Assembly: GCF_001676385.1 (NCBI RefSeq)
Contig: NZ_LYVJ01000002.1
Coordinates: 62,001 to 126,000 of the forward strand
Direction: 5' to 3'
From: Stenotrophomonas maltophilia
Lineage (GTDB): Bacteria; Pseudomonadota; Gammaproteobacteria; Xanthomonadales; Xanthomonadaceae
DNA: 64,000 nucleotides
The position numbers and the translations under genes were made by a program. The first letter of the stretch is position 1; every line of letters begins with the position of its first letter. Under the pieces are notes generated by a model, which did not search any database, was not told where the DNA came from, and saw only the letters and a program-made list of their open reading frames with translations. Positions 23,962 to 34,464 of this stretch are shown here, piece by piece.

Positions 23962-26588
23962 CAGGTGGGGTCTCCGGCGTTTCGATCAGGATCCAGGCAG
24001 GCCAGCATCGCGTCATGCAGCTGCTGCCGGGCAGTTTCAGTAAGGGGGAGGTCGTGTTCGTCACTGATCACGAAGGTGTCTTCGGCGCGTTCGCCAAAGG
24101 TGGCAATGCGCGCATCATGCACGCGCAGGCCCTGGTTGCGCAGCACGAACGCGACGTCGGCCAGCAGGCCGGGGCGGTCGGGGGCGACCAGGGCGAATCG
24201 GGTCGCACCGGGCTCGTCGCGGAACTCGATGCGCGGGGCGAAGCGGAAGTGGCGCAACTGCCGTGGCACCGCCCGGCGTGAGGGCCGCAGGCGGCCCAGG
24301 TCACCGCCCAATGCCTCGCGCAGCGCTGCTTCCAGGTGGGCGCTGCTGCCATCGGCAAAGCTGTCGGCCGGGCTCACTTCAAACGTATCGAAAATCGTGC
24401 CGGCCGGACCATCGAGCACGCGGGCGCGATGGATGCCGTAGCCCTTGCGGTCCAGCGTCATCACGATCGCGGCAAACAATCCGTCGCGGTCGGGCGAGTG
24501 CACGAATACTTCCAGTGCCGGGTCATCGACGCTGATCCGGCGCACCTTCACAAGCGTGTGGCCCTGTTTCACCGGTACCAGCGCAGCGGCCTGCCACGCC
24601 AGCTGCTCCGGGCGCAGCCGCATGAAGCCCTCGTCCGGCATCACTGCGAACTGGCGGTCGATGGTGGCGTCGTCGTAGCCCTGCTCGCGCACCAGCGCGC
24701 GCACGCTGTCGCGCGCCTCGGCCACCCGCTCGGCAACCGGCACCGGATGCTCCAGCCCTTCGCGCAGCGCGCGCCGGGTGGCGAAGTACAGGTCGGCCAA
24801 CAGGCGGTCCTTCCAGGCGTTCCACAGCTTCGGGCTGGTGCCGGCGATATCGGCACAGGTCAGCAGGTACAGGTAATCCAGGCGGTCGCGGCTCCCGACC
24901 AGGGTGGCGAAACGATGGATCACCTCCGGATCGGCGATGTCCTGCTTCTGCGCGGTCACCGACATGCGCAGGTGCTGTTCAACCAGCCACGCGACCAGTT
25001 CGGTATCGGACGCGCTCAGCGCATGTGCCTGGCAGAATGCGCGCGCGTCCACCGCGCCCAGTTCGGAATGGTCGCCGCCCCGGCCCTTGGCGATGTCATG
25101 GAACAGGCCGGCCAGCAGCAGCAGCTCCGGCTTGCGCAGGCGGGGCCACACTTCATGCGCGATCGAGAAACGTTCATCGGCACGGCTGCTGGCGAACTGG
25201 CCGATGTTGCGCAGGACCATCAGCGTGTGCTGGTCGACGGTGTAGACGTGGAACAGGTCGAACTGCATGCGGCCGCTGACCTGCGCGAAGGCGGGAATCC
25301 ACTGGCCCAGAACGCCCAGCCGCGCCATGCGCGAGAGCGTATCGACCGGGCGCTGGCCCCGCAGCAGCGCAAGGAACTGCTCGCGCGCATCGCCATCGGC
25401 CTGGTCATAGGCCGGCAGCAACGGCAGCGACTCGGCCAGCGCACGTGCGGTCAGCGAATGCAGGCCGCGCACCTGCGGGTTGTTGGCCCAGCTGGCAAAC
25501 AGGGAAAATACCTGGCCGATGTCAGCGCATGGCCACTCGGCCTGGTTCGCGGCCAGGTAGCCGCGCCGCAGGGAAAAACCCACGGTCAGCGGCTCCGGCT
25601 GGGCCTCGCCATCGAACTGCTCCTCGAAGCGCTGCAGCAGGCGGTCGCTGATCCGGCGCACCACGGAAGCGGCACGATAGAAGCCCTGCATCATCTTTTC
25701 GACGCCGAGATTCTCGGCATCGTCCTCGAAGCCCAGGCGTGCCGCCAGGGACTTCTGGTAGTCGAACCGCAGGCGTTCTTCCGGACGGCGCGCCACCAGG
25801 TGCAGGCCGAAGCGCAAGCGCGCCAGGACGGCACGCTCGCGCTTCAATGCAGCGGCTTCATCGGCACCCAGATGGCCCAGCCCGACCAGCGCTTCCAGGT
25901 CACGCACGCCGAACGCACGCAGCGCCATCCAGCCCAGCGTATTGAGGTCACGCAGGCCACCGGGCCCATCCTTCAGGTCCGGCTCCAGGTTGTCGGCAGT
26001 ATCACCGAAGCGCTGGTGGCGATTGCGCAGTTCCTCCAGCTTGGCCAGGAAGAACGCCCTTGCCGGCCACAGTTCGCGGTCGTCGATGGCCTCGCGCAGC
26101 GCGCGACGCGCGGCGTCGTCGGCCAGGATCGGGCGCGCCTCGATCAGCGCGGTCAGCACGGTCTGGTCGGCAGCGGCCTCGCGGCACTGCGCGGCCGACC
26201 GCACCGCGTGGCTGATCGCCATGCCGCAATCCCACAGCAATGCGAACAACCGCGCCAGCGCCGCCTCATGGCCCCGCTGCGCCGGCAGCTCGCCGAACAC
26301 CAGCAGATCGATGTCCGAGTGCGGGAACAGCTCGCCCCGGCCGTAGCCTCCCACCGCGAACAGTGACAGGCCGCTGTCGGCCGGCAGGCAGCGCTGCCAG
26401 GCCAGGCGGATGAGGTGGTCTGCCGCGCGCGCGCGCAACGCCAGCAGGCGCTCGATGTTGTCGCCCTGGTCGAAGCGGCGGTACAGGCGCGCGTCGGCCT
26501 GCTGCTGCGCCTGGCGCGCAGCGGCCGCCCAGTCCGGGTCGTTGAGCGACGCGGCCGGCGTGTCCAGCAGCGAACTCGCCGGCAACAT
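23961..26588 (-). CDS. glnD: Bifunctional PII uridylyltransferase / uridylyl-removing enzyme
   Basis: 875-residue nitrogen sensor that uridylylates PII protein when glutamine is low and deuridylylates it when high. Domains in order: nucleotidyltransferase ([17 protein letters not shown], ~residues 80-97), GlnD linker, HD domain ([17 protein letters not shown]), and two C-terminal ACT domains that bind glutamine (near [15 protein letters not shown] and [14 protein letters not shown]). Length is near normal. The stop overlaps the dapD start. Its grouping with asnB places glutamine sensing and glutamine-dependent asparagine synthesis in one neighbourhood. Confidence 0.96.
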   Translation of the reverse strand: MLPASSLLDTPAASLNDPDWAAAARQAQQQADARLYRRFDQGDNIERLLALRARAADHLIRLAWQRCLPADSGLSLFAVGGYGRGELFPHSDIDLLVFGELPAQRGHEAALARLFALLWDCGMAISHAVRSAAQCREAAADQTVLTALIEARPILADDAARRALREAIDDRELWPARAFFLAKLEELRNRHQRFGDTADNLEPDLKDGPGGLRDLNTLGWMALRAFGVRDLEALVGLGHLGADEAAALKRERAVLARLRFGLHLVARRPEERLRFDYQKSLAARLGFEDDAENLGVEKMMQGFYRAASVVRRISDRLLQRFEEQFDGEAQPEPLTVGFSLRRGYLAANQAEWPCADIGQVFSLFASWANNPQVRGLHSLTARALAESLPLLPAYDQADGDAREQFLALLRGQRPVDTLSRMARLGVLGQWIPAFAQVSGRMQFDLFHVYTVDQHTLMVLRNIGQFASSRADERFSIAHEVWPRLRKPELLLLAGLFHDIAKGRGGDHSELGAVDARAFCQAHALSASDTELVAWLVEQHLRMSVTAQKQDIADPEVIHRFATLVGSRDRLDYLYLLTCADIAGTSPKLWNAWKDRLLADLYFATRRALREGLEHPVPVAERVAEARDSVRALVREQGYDDATIDRQFAVMPDEGFMRLRPEQLAWQAAALVPVKQGHTLVKVRRISVDDPALEVFVHSPDRDGLFAAIVMTLDRKGYGIHRARVLDGPAGTIFDTFEVSPADSFADGSSAHLEAALREALGGDLGRLRPSRRAVPRQLRHFRFAPRIEFRDEPGATRFALVAPDRPGLLADVAFVLRNQGLRVHDARIATFGERAEDTFVISDEHDLPLTETARQQLHDAMLACLDPDRNAGDPT

Positions 26589-26590
26589 CC

Positions 26591-27367
26591 TCAGGAAACC
26601 TGCGATTCGCCCGGCGACAGGGTCAGCACGTCAACGCCGGTCTCGGTGACCGCGACCATGTGCTCCCACTGCGCCGACAGCTTGCGGTCCTTGGTCACCA
26701 CGGTCCAGCCATCCGGCAGCACCTTGTTGTAGCGGGTGCCCTCGTTGATCATCGGCTCGATGGTGAAGGTCATGCCCGGCTGCAGCACCAGGCCCTGACC
26801 CGGGCGGCCGTAATGCACCACCTGCGGCTCGTCGTGGTAGACCTTGCCGATGCCGTGGCCGCAGTACTCGCGCACCACACTGAAACGCTCGCCTTCGGCA
26901 TAGCTCTGGATGGCATGGCCGATGTCGCCCAGGGTGGCGCCCGGCTTCACCGCGCGGATGCCGCGCCACATGGCTTCGTAGGTGGTTTCCACCAGGCGGC
27001 GGGCCATCACCGACGGGGTGCCGACGAAGTACATGCGGCTGGTGTCGCCGTGCCAGCCATCCTTGATGACAGTGACATCAATATTGATGATGTCGCCATC
27101 CTTGAGCACCTTCCCTTCGCTGGGGATGCCGTGGCAGATCACGTTGTTGACCGAGGTGCACACGGTCTTCGGGAAGCCGCGGTAACCGACGTTGGCCGGA
27201 ATGGCGCCCTGCACGTTCACGATGTGATCGTGGCAGATGCGGTCCAGTTCCTCGGTGGTGACGCCGGGCTTGACGTGGGGGGCAACGATGTCGAGCACTT
27301 CGCTGGCCAGGCGGCCGGCAATGCGCATCATCTCGATTTCCTGCGGGGTTTTCAGATTCACGCTCAT
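26591..27367 (-). CDS. map: Methionine aminopeptidase type I
   Basis: 258 residues; removes the initiator Met from nascent proteins with a dinuclear metal site. Ligand regions visible: the His near NNVICHGIPSEG, INIDVTVIKDGWHGDTSRM (two Asp), CGHGIGKVYHDEPQVVHYG (His), FTIEPMIN (Glu), and EHMVAVTETG (Glu). I use the ATG at 27367 (MSVNLK); an in-frame ATG nine bases upstream is possible. Divergent from rpsB, the common order in proteobacteria. glnD follows 2 bp after the stop. Confidence 0.96.
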   Translation of the reverse strand: MSVNLKTPQEIEMMRIAGRLASEVLDIVAPHVKPGVTTEELDRICHDHIVNVQGAIPANVGYRGFPKTVCTSVNNVICHGIPSEGKVLKDGDIINIDVTVIKDGWHGDTSRMYFVGTPSVMARRLVETTYEAMWRGIRAVKPGATLGDIGHAIQSYAEGERFSVVREYCGHGIGKVYHDEPQVVHYGRPGQGLVLQPGMTFTIEPMINEGTRYNKVLPDGWTVVTKDRKLSAQWEHMVAVTETGVDVLTLSPGESQVS

Positions 27368-27513
27368 GGCACCCATTATCGCCGATCCGGCCACAATCTG
27401 AACGAACGCCGCCCAACTGGTGTTGGAGGCAGGGTCGCTGCCGGAGGAACGCCCGGCGCGTCGCAGGGCCGGCTGCGACTGCACCGCAGTGCAGTTGCCA
27501 GGCCGCCCGGCAA

Positions 27514-27543
27514 TTGCAGCGCGCTCGCCGAGCGGGCTATAAT
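27514..27543 (+). promoter_or_regulatory. rpsB promoter
   Basis: TTGCAG (27514-27519), 18-bp spacer, perfect TATAAT (27538-27543). The predicted start near 27550 leaves a leader of about 210 nt before rpsB. Confidence 0.75.
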
Positions 27544-27549
27544 CGACCG

Positions 27550-27761
27550 GATTCCTGCCGCCTGCGTGCGCGGGAGGCCGTCCACACCGGACGTCACCGG
27601 TGAATCCACACCTGCTGCCCCCATCCGTGCCGGGGTGCTCCGCGAGGAGTTCGGCCACGGAGGCAGCTGGGAAGCCCAACCCCGGAACCGATCGCGCTTC
27701 CACGCGCCCGCATACCCAAACCCGCGGGCGGAATCGCCGGTTCCATATCAGGAGTATTGCA
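27550..27761 (+). promoter_or_regulatory. Long 5' leader of rpsB, probable S2 autoregulatory leader
   Basis: About 210 nt between the predicted transcription start and the rpsB ATG, rich in short complementary GC segments, with no credible ORF. In gammaproteobacteria an rpsB leader of similar length binds ribosomal protein S2 and represses translation of rpsB-tsf; this is the inferred role. A ribosome site AGGAG stands at 27750-27754. This leader, the promoter and the map upstream region fill the gap 27368-27761. Confidence 0.5.
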
Positions 27762-28568
27762 ATGCCCCAGGTCACCATGCGTCAGATGCTGGAAGCCGGC
27801 GTCCACTTCGGCCACCAGACCCGCTACTGGAACCCGAAGATGGCTCCGTACATCTTCGGCGCCCGCGGCAAGATCCACATCATCAACCTGGAAAAGACCG
27901 TCCCGCTGTTCAACGACGCGATGAACTTCATCTCGTCGGTGGCCCAGAAGCGCGGCACCGTCCTGTTCCTGGGCACCAAGCGCAGCGCCCGCGAAACCAT
28001 CAAGGAAGAAGCCGAGCGTTGCGGCATGCCGTTCATGAACCAGCGCTGGCTGGGCGGCACCCTGACCAACTTCCGTACCGTCAAGCAGTCGGTTGCCCGC
28101 CTGAAGGAACTGGAAGCCGGTGAAACCGACGGCACCTTCGAGAAGCTGGTCAAGCACGAAGTGCTGGGCCTGCGTCGCGAGCGCGACAAGCTGGAAGCCT
28201 CGCTGGGCGGCATCAAGGACATGAACCGCCTGCCGGACGCCATCTTCGTGATCGACATCGGCCACGAAGACATCGCGATCAAGGAAGCCAAGAAGCTGGG
28301 CATCCCGGTCATCGCCGTGGTCGACACCAACTACAACCCGGAACTGGTTGATTACGCCATCCCGGGCAACGACGACGCCATCCGCGCTGTGCAGCTGTAC
28401 GCCCGCGCCGCTGCCGACGCCGTGCTGGAAGGCAAGGCCGCTGCCCCGCACGCCGCTTCGGTGCGTGAGGAAGAGTTCGCTGAAGCCGCTGCCGAAGGCG
28501 AAGAGAAGCCGGCCCGCCGCGCTCCGGCCAAGAAGGCTGCCAAGAAGGGCGACGACGCCCAGGCCTGA
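27762..28568 (+). CDS. rpsB: 30S ribosomal protein S2
   Basis: 268 residues. The core is canonical ([45 protein letters not shown]). The C-terminus extends some 25-30 residues beyond E. coli S2 in an acidic then Ala/Lys-rich tail ([11 protein letters not shown]). Start fixed by AGGAG 7 bp upstream and by homology; longer upstream frames are not coding. First gene of the large plus-strand cluster. Confidence 0.98.
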   Translation: MPQVTMRQMLEAGVHFGHQTRYWNPKMAPYIFGARGKIHIINLEKTVPLFNDAMNFISSVAQKRGTVLFLGTKRSARETIKEEAERCGMPFMNQRWLGGTLTNFRTVKQSVARLKELEAGETDGTFEKLVKHEVLGLRRERDKLEASLGGIKDMNRLPDAIFVIDIGHEDIAIKEAKKLGIPVIAVVDTNYNPELVDYAIPGNDDAIRAVQLYARAAADAVLEGKAAAPHAASVREEEFAEAAAEGEEKPARRAPAKKAAKKGDDAQA

Positions 28569-28694
28569 TCCAGGCCCCGGGGTGGACGCCCGGCGTCCAC
28601 CCTCCCTGCACGCAGCCCCTGGCGCGTGACAGGACCGTGTCACACGGGCCGGCCACGATGCCGGCCCAACCCCTTTCTTTCGTGAGGTAATCCC

Positions 28695-29570
28695 GTGGAA
28701 ATCACTGCTTCCCTGGTCAAGGAACTGCGCGAGCGCACCGGCGCCGGCATGATGGAATGCAAGAAGGCGCTTACCGAAGCCAACGGCGACATCGACGCCG
28801 CGGCCGAAGCCATGCGCAAGTCCGGCGCTGCCAAGGCCGACAAGAAGGCTGACCGCGTGGCCGCCGAAGGCCGCCTGGGCCTGGCCCAGGATGGCGGCAA
28901 GGCCGTGCTGGTCGAAGTCAACTCGGAAACCGACTTCGTCGCCAACGATGACAACTTCAAGTCCTTCGTCAACGCCGTCGCCGCTGCCGCGCTGGCTTCG
29001 GGCGCCAACGACGTCGAAGCCCTGAAGGCCGCCACGCTGGCCGACGGCCGCACCGTCGAGGAAGCCCGCGCCACTGCCGTGCAGACCCTGGGCGAGAACA
29101 TCCAGATCCGTCGCATGGTCAAGGTCGACACCACCGGCAACATCGGTGCCTATGTCCACACCAACGGCAAGGTCGGCGTGCTGGTCGACCTGATCGGCGG
29201 TGACACCGAGCTGGCCCGTGGCCTGGCCATGCACGTGGCTGCGCTTAAGCCGCCGCACAACAAGGCTGCGGACGTCCCGGCCGAGTTCGTCGAGAAGGAA
29301 AAGGAAATCGAACTGGCCAAGATGTCCGAAAAGGACAAGGCGAAGCCGGCCGAGATCCTGGAAAAGATCATCAGCGGCAAGATCAACAAGATCGTCAGCG
29401 ACGTGACCCTGTACGGCCAGACCTACGTGCTGGGCGACACCACGGTCGAGCAGGTGGTCAAGGCCGCTGGCGCGGACGTGGCCGGCTTCAAGCTGCTGAT
29501 CGTCGGCGAAGGCATCGAGAAGGTGGTGGAAGACTACGCCGCCGAAGTTGCCAAGGCGATGCAGGTCTGA
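28695..29570 (+). CDS. tsf: Elongation factor Ts
   Basis: 291 residues; nucleotide exchange factor for EF-Tu. The N-terminal UBA-like domain ([20 protein letters not shown]) and the core with [10 protein letters not shown] and the coiled-coil/C-terminal module are intact. It starts with GTG at 28695, with GAGG 8 bp upstream. Lies 126 bp after rpsB, as in most bacteria; a strong terminator follows. Confidence 0.98.
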   Translation: MEITASLVKELRERTGAGMMECKKALTEANGDIDAAAEAMRKSGAAKADKKADRVAAEGRLGLAQDGGKAVLVEVNSETDFVANDDNFKSFVNAVAAAALASGANDVEALKAATLADGRTVEEARATAVQTLGENIQIRRMVKVDTTGNIGAYVHTNGKVGVLVDLIGGDTELARGLAMHVAALKPPHNKAADVPAEFVEKEKEIELAKMSEKDKAKPAEILEKIISGKINKIVSDVTLYGQTYVLGDTTVEQVVKAAGADVAGFKLLIVGEGIEKVVEDYAAEVAKAMQV

Positions 29571-29598
29571 TTGCGGCCTGCTGGCCGTGAAGCGACCA

Positions 29599-29631
29599 GA
29601 AAGAGCCGCGGGAAACCGCGGCTCTTTTTTT
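29599..29631 (+). terminator. Rho-independent terminator of rpsB-tsf
   Basis: Stem AAAGAGCCGCGG / CCGCGGCTCTTT with a GAAA loop and a run of seven T, 29 bp after the tsf stop. It separates rpsB-tsf from the following genes. Confidence 0.92.
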
Positions 29632-29666
29632 ATGCATGGGCCCAGGGATTAACCCATGGCCCATCG

Positions 29667-29691
29667 GTGGGTGCGCACCGTTGGTGCGCAC
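29667..29691 (+). repeat. SMAG-like REP palindrome (GTGG head)
   Basis: GTGG followed by GTGCGCACC / GGTGCGCAC with a GTT loop. Sits in the 258-bp interval between tsf and the HDOD-GGDEF gene. Confidence 0.65.
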
Positions 29692-29828
29692 AACCGGCAC
29701 CTTTGCGTTGCGCGCGAATCAAGCCGATACTCGCCCCACGGAATGAGTGGTCACATAGCAGGAACGAAAATCGCGGACTGTGATGCATTCCTAGGTATTC
29801 TTGTCCCAATGGAATTGAACGACCCGAC

Positions 29829-31361
29829 ATGCCTCCCGAGCTGACAGCTGCCCTGGCGCTCTGCCGCAACCTGCCCTCGCCACCCGGTATTGCCCTGCGC
29901 ATCATCGAACTGGCCCAGGATCCGGAAGCGGACATCACCACCGCCGCCGACATCATCGCCATCGATATGGCGCTGAGCGCTCGCATGCTGCGCATCGCCA
30001 ATTCACCGCTGTACGCCAGCCGCCGCCGCATCGAGAACCTTGGCCAGGCGCTGACCATGCTGGGCCTGAATGCGACGATCAGCCTGGCCCTCGGCTTCAC
30101 CGTCACCCAGGGCCTGACCGGCGGCGCCGACCACGACCTGCGCCAGCGGGCCTGGAAACGCAGCATCCTCAGTGCCCTGGCTGCCAGCCAGCTGGGCCAG
30201 GCCCGGGGCCTGCGCCGACTTGAAGAACTGATGCTGGCCGGCCTGCTGCAGGACCTGGGCGTGCTGTGCCTGGCCCAGGCCGAAGCGGAGCGCTACCTGC
30301 CGCTGCTGCGCGAGGCACGCGACAATACCGACCTCGTCGCCCGCGAGCGCAACGTGCTGGGCTGCAGCCACGCCGACGTCGGTGCCTGGGTGGCCGAACA
30401 GTGGGGCCTGCCACGCTACCTGGTGGAAAGCATCAGCCACAGCGAGGACGAGGGCACCGCGGAATCCCCGTTCCAGGCCTGCGTGCAGTTGTCCGGTGCC
30501 GTGGCCGACATCTGGCTGGACGATGATGCCGATGCCGCGCGTGAGCGCGCCCTGCAGCAGGTGCACAACCGCCTGGATCTGGACAGCGCCCGCTTCGACC
30601 AGGTCCTGGCCCGCATCAGCGAAGCACTGCCGGACATCGCCAGCCTGTTCGAGGCCGGCCTCAGTTCGCCGTCCCGGGTGCGTGAACTGATCGACCACGC
30701 CCAGGAGCTGGCCACCCTGCGCAACCTGCGCGAGCTGCAGGACGCCGACCAGGCGCGCCGTCGCGCCGACGAGTTCGAGGCCCGGGCCAAGCGCCTGGCC
30801 GACCAGGCCCATCGTGATGCACTGACCGGCGTGCTCAACCGCCGCCAGCTGGAAGCCGTACTGGAGCAGGAGTTCCTGCGCGCCGCCCGCCACGGCTGGC
30901 CGCTGTCGGTCGCCTTCATCGACCTGGATGACTTCAAGAAGATCAATGATGCCCACGGCCACCTGACCGGTGATGAAGTGCTGCGCGCCTTCGCCGGCAA
31001 GCTGCAGGGCCAACTGCGCAACAGCGACACCGTGGCCCGCTTCGGTGGCGAGGAATTCGTCGCGCTGCTGCCCAATACCAGTGAATCGGTGGCGCTGGAT
31101 GTAATCCGCCGGGTACTGGCCAACATCGTTGCCACGCCGATGGCCGAGCTGGAAGACGGGCCACTGTTCGTCACGTTCTCCGCCGGGGTGGCCACCCAGG
31201 GCGGATATGAGCGCTTCGCCGACGTGCAGGACCTGCTGCGGGCGGCCGATGACGTGCTTTACCGCTCCAAGAACCTGGGCCGGAACCGGGTCATCGCCCG
31301 CTCGCCCGGGGCCCTCGGCCAGGACGAGCTGTCGGCCACGGCCGGCGCCGAACTGGGCTGA
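29829..31361 (+). CDS. HDOD-GGDEF fusion, probable diguanylate cyclase
   Basis: 510 residues, cytoplasmic. The N-terminal HDOD domain (~10-210) is a signalling relative of HD phosphohydrolases. A helical/coiled linker follows (~270-330), then a GGDEF domain from DALTGVLNRRQLE. The active-site motif is GGEEF, so c-di-GMP synthesis from two GTP is likely. Five residues before it RNSD matches the RxxD inhibitory I-site, suggesting product feedback. It sits between tsf and pyrH with its own terminator upstream, an insertion into a usually contiguous essential cluster. Input signal for HDOD unknown. Confidence 0.92.
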   Translation: MPPELTAALALCRNLPSPPGIALRIIELAQDPEADITTAADIIAIDMALSARMLRIANSPLYASRRRIENLGQALTMLGLNATISLALGFTVTQGLTGGADHDLRQRAWKRSILSALAASQLGQARGLRRLEELMLAGLLQDLGVLCLAQAEAERYLPLLREARDNTDLVARERNVLGCSHADVGAWVAEQWGLPRYLVESISHSEDEGTAESPFQACVQLSGAVADIWLDDDADAARERALQQVHNRLDLDSARFDQVLARISEALPDIASLFEAGLSSPSRVRELIDHAQELATLRNLRELQDADQARRRADEFEARAKRLADQAHRDALTGVLNRRQLEAVLEQEFLRAARHGWPLSVAFIDLDDFKKINDAHGHLTGDEVLRAFAGKLQGQLRNSDTVARFGGEEFVALLPNTSESVALDVIRRVLANIVATPMAELEDGPLFVTFSAGVATQGGYERFADVQDLLRAADDVLYRSKNLGRNRVIARSPGALGQDELSATAGAELG

Positions 31362-31419
31362 ACGGCAATCCCGATGGCCGGGCCGCCGGCCGATTCTGCG
31401 CCGCAGTGCACAAAACACT

Positions 31420-31447
31420 TTGGCCCGACGCCGCATGCGCGTAGAAT
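31420..31447 (+). promoter_or_regulatory. pyrH promoter
   Basis: TTGGCC (31420-31425), 16-bp spacer, TAGAAT (31442-31447), 31 bp before the pyrH ATG. Confidence 0.6.
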
Positions 31448-31478
31448 CGCCCGCGATTTCCACGCACCCGAGGTCCCC

Positions 31479-32207
31479 ATGTCCAAGCTCGCCTATCGCC
31501 GCATCCTGCTGAAACTGTCCGGGGAGGCGCTGATGGGAGACGAGGACTACGGCATCGACCCGAAGGTGATCAACCGCCTGGCCCGCGAAGTCATCGAAGC
31601 CCAGCAGGCAGGCGCTGAAGTGGCCCTGGTGATCGGCGGCGGCAACATCTTCCGGGGCGCCGGGCTCGCTGCCGGCGGCATGGACCGGGTCACCGGCGAC
31701 CAGATGGGCATGCTGGCCACCGTGATCAACGCGCTGGCCATGCAGGACGCGCTCGAGAAGCTCGGTGCCAAGGCCCGCGTGATGAGTGCGATCAAGATCA
31801 ACGACGTGTGCGAGGACTACATCCGCCGCCGCGCGATCCGGCACCTGGAAAAGGGCCGCCTGGTGATCTTCGCTGCCGGTGTCGGCAGCCCGTTCTTCAC
31901 CACTGATTCCGGCGCCGCGCTGCGTGCGATCGAGATCGGCGCCGACCTGCTGCTGAAGGCGACCAAGGTCGATGGCGTGTATGACAAGGATCCGAACAAG
32001 CACAGCGACGCCGTGCGCTTCGACAGCCTGAGCTACGACGAAGTCATCCGCCGTGGCCTGGAAGTCATGGATACCGCCGCCTTCGCGCTGGCCCGCGACA
32101 GCGACCTGCCGATGCGCGTGTTCGACATGGGCCAGCCCGGCGAGCTGCTGAAGATCCTCAACGGCGAGAATATCGGCACCCTGGTCCAGGGCCGCGACCC
32201 GGCCTGA
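31479..32207 (+). CDS. pyrH: UMP kinase
   Basis: 242-residue hexameric amino-acid-kinase-fold enzyme making UDP from UMP. Nucleotide-binding motifs [19 protein letters not shown], and [16 protein letters not shown] are intact. GAGG lies 5 bp before the ATG at 31479. The gene starts a new unit after the HDOD-GGDEF gene and precedes frr. Confidence 0.97.
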   Translation: MSKLAYRRILLKLSGEALMGDEDYGIDPKVINRLAREVIEAQQAGAEVALVIGGGNIFRGAGLAAGGMDRVTGDQMGMLATVINALAMQDALEKLGAKARVMSAIKINDVCEDYIRRRAIRHLEKGRLVIFAAGVGSPFFTTDSGAALRAIEIGADLLLKATKVDGVYDKDPNKHSDAVRFDSLSYDEVIRRGLEVMDTAAFALARDSDLPMRVFDMGQPGELLKILNGENIGTLVQGRDPA

Positions 32208-32263
32208 GGCCGGCACCGGGCGGAACCGGGCCGATCGGGGCCCGGCAGCTTCCCATATTCGCC

Positions 32264-32269
32264 TATAAT
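32264..32269 (+). promoter_or_regulatory. Possible -10 element before frr
   Basis: Perfect TATAAT 32 bp before the frr ATG. No good -35 hexamer is present at 16-18 bp, so this is a tentative internal promoter. Confidence 0.4.
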
Positions 32270-32301
32270 CGCCCGATTCCAGTTACACCCAGGACCGGGC
32301 G

Positions 32302-32856
32302 ATGCTCAACGACATCAAGAACAACGCGCAGACGCGCATGGCCAAGAGCATCGACGCTCTTAAGCACACCCTCACCTCGATCCGGACCGGGCGCGCGACC
32401 CCGGCCCTGCTGGACCGCGTCACCGTCAGCGCCTACGGCAACCCCAGCACCCCGCTGAACCAGGTGGCGTCGATCTCCAACGCCGACGCCCACTCGCTGC
32501 TGGTCACCCCGTTCGACAAGGGCATGATCAAGGAGATCGAAAAGGGGCTCTACAACGCGGAGTTCACCCCCAACACCCTGGGCACCGCGATCCGCATCAA
32601 CATGCCGCCGCCGACCGAGGAGCGCCGCAAAGAGCTGGTCAAGCAGGTGCAGAAGGAAGGCGAAGGCGCCAAGATCGCGATCCGCAACATCCGCCAGGAT
32701 GCGAACAAGGAAATCGCCAAGCTGGTCAAGGACAAGGCCATCAGCGAAGACGAGAAGAAGCGCGGCGAAGACGACATCCAGAAGCTGACCGACGCCAACA
32801 TCAAGGACGTCGACAAGGTCGTCGCCGAGAAGGAAAAAGAACTGCTGTCGGTCTGA
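32302..32856 (+). CDS. frr: Ribosome recycling factor
   Basis: 184 residues; splits post-termination ribosomes with EF-G. The helical domain I / beta domain II layout is intact, with SIRTGRATPALLDRV near the start and the long C-terminal helix. Normal length (E. coli 185). Lies 94 bp after pyrH and 5 bp before uppS. Confidence 0.98.
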   Translation: MLNDIKNNAQTRMAKSIDALKHTLTSIRTGRATPALLDRVTVSAYGNPSTPLNQVASISNADAHSLLVTPFDKGMIKEIEKGLYNAEFTPNTLGTAIRINMPPPTEERRKELVKQVQKEGEGAKIAIRNIRQDANKEIAKLVKDKAISEDEKKRGEDDIQKLTDANIKDVDKVVAEKEKELLSV

Positions 32857-32861
32857 AGTCG

Positions 32862-33629
32862 ATGCCTTCAGCCCCGCCTCCGTTGCCGGCCGCCCTGCCT
32901 CGCCACATTGCCATCATCATGGATGGCAATGGCCGCTGGGCACAGCAGCGCCGCCGCCCGCGCGTCATCGGCCATCGTGCCGGCGCGCGCGCGGTCAACC
33001 GCACCATCGAGCGCTGCCTTGAACTGGGCATTCCCGCGCTGACCCTGTTCGCCTTTTCCAGCGAGAACTGGGGCCGGCCGCAGGAGGAAGTCGATGCGTT
33101 GATGAAGCTGTTCCTCGGCGCACTCGACCGCGAAGTGGACGAACTGCACCGCCGGGGCGTGCGCGTACGCTTCATCGGTGAACGCGAGCGCTTCGGCGCA
33201 GGGCTGGTCAGCCGCATGCAGCTGGCCGAGCAGCGCACTGCCGACAACACCACGTTGACCCTGTCGATCGCCGCCAGCTACGGCGGCCGCCAGGACATTA
33301 CCCGTGCCACGCGCGCATTGGCCGCCGAAGTGGCGGCCGGTCGCCTGCTGCCCGAGCAGATCGACGAATCGCTGCTGGGCAGCCAGGTCGCCCTGGCTGA
33401 CCTGCCGCCACCGGATCTGTTCATCCGCACCGGCGGCGACACCCGCATCAGCAATTTCCTGCTGTGGCAGCTCGCGTACACCGAGCTGTGGTTCACCGAG
33501 GCCCTGTGGCCCGACTTCGATGCCGATCTGCTGCAACTGGCGCTGGATGCCTACGCGGGCCGCGAGCGTCGTTTCGGCCTGACCAGCGCCCAGATCGCCG
33601 CACTGGCCACCGAGACCTCCAGCCCATGA
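32862..33629 (+). CDS. uppS: Undecaprenyl diphosphate synthase
   Basis: 255-residue cis-prenyltransferase making the C55 lipid carrier for peptidoglycan and O-antigen. Catalytic Asp21 is in HIAIIMDGNGRWA; FSSENWGRP and the C-terminal RTGGDTRISNFLLWQLAYTE motif are present. The stop overlaps the cdsA ATG as ATGA, so translation is probably coupled. Confidence 0.97.
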   Translation: MPSAPPPLPAALPRHIAIIMDGNGRWAQQRRRPRVIGHRAGARAVNRTIERCLELGIPALTLFAFSSENWGRPQEEVDALMKLFLGALDREVDELHRRGVRVRFIGERERFGAGLVSRMQLAEQRTADNTTLTLSIAASYGGRQDITRATRALAAEVAAGRLLPEQIDESLLGSQVALADLPPPDLFIRTGGDTRISNFLLWQLAYTELWFTEALWPDFDADLLQLALDAYAGRERRFGLTSAQIAALATETSSP

Positions 33630-34462
33630 CCAAGACCCGAGTCCTCGCCGCGCTGATCATGGCGCCGGTCGCCATTGCCGCGATCCTGCTGCTGCCGACC
33701 CAATGGCTGGCCGCCGCGGCCGCCGCGGTACTGCTGATCGGCCTGTGGGAATGGCTGAAGCTGGCCGGCATCGAAGACACCCTGGCGCGTACCGTCCTGC
33801 TGGTGCTGAACCTGCTGCTGATGGTGCTGCTGGTATGGGCTGATGGCAGCACCCTGGTGCTGTTCCAGATCACCACGCTGGTCGGTGTCGGCTGGTGGCT
33901 GGCGGCACTGGCCTGGCTGCGCTTCTTCAATTTCGGCGCAGAGCCCACGGCCCCCTCGCGGATCATGAAAATGCTGGCCGGCACCCTCGCCATCGTCCCG
34001 GCGTGGGCCGCGCTGGTGCTGATCCATGCCGGTGGCGATCCGCCGGGCCAGCAGGGTCATCTGTGGTTGCTGGCAGCGCTGGCGCTGGTCTGGGCCGCGG
34101 ACTCGGGCGCGTACTTTGCCGGCCGCCATTTCGGCAGGCACAAGCTGGCCCCGCGGATCAGCCCGAACAAGACCTGGGAAGGCCTGTTCGGTGGCCTGCT
34201 GGCCGGCGTTGCCGTTGCCGCCGGCCTGGGCTGGATGGCCGGCATCGATACCGCCCACCTGCCCGGCCTGCTGGCCACTTCGGTGATCGCCGTCTTCGCT
34301 TCGGTGCTGGGTGACCTGTTCGAGAGTCTGATCAAGCGCCACGCCGGCGCCAAGGACTCCGGCAACCTGATCCCCGGCCACGGGGGCATTCTCGACCGTG
34401 TCGATGGTGTCCTGGCCGCCGTGCCGGTGTTTGCGCTCGGCAAGGAAATCTTCGGGTTCTGA
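33626..34462 (+). CDS. cdsA: Phosphatidate cytidylyltransferase
   Basis: 278 residues, integral membrane; makes CDP-diacylglycerol from CTP and phosphatidic acid. Several hydrophobic helices, then the family signature near the C-terminus ([20 protein letters not shown] and [10 protein letters not shown]). The start at 33626 overlaps the uppS stop; the longer frame upstream lies inside uppS and is not real. Confidence 0.96.
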   Translation: MTKTRVLAALIMAPVAIAAILLLPTQWLAAAAAAVLLIGLWEWLKLAGIEDTLARTVLLVLNLLLMVLLVWADGSTLVLFQITTLVGVGWWLAALAWLRFFNFGAEPTAPSRIMKMLAGTLAIVPAWAALVLIHAGGDPPGQQGHLWLLAALALVWAADSGAYFAGRHFGRHKLAPRISPNKTWEGLFGGLLAGVAVAAGLGWMAGIDTAHLPGLLATSVIAVFASVLGDLFESLIKRHAGAKDSGNLIPGHGGILDRVDGVLAAVPVFALGKEIFGF

Positions 34463-34464
34463 TC

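Noticed and set aside
30003-32216. 737-residue minus-strand frame opposite the HDOD-GGDEF gene and pyrH
   Set aside because: Spans two well-supported genes and their promoter; no recognisable protein.
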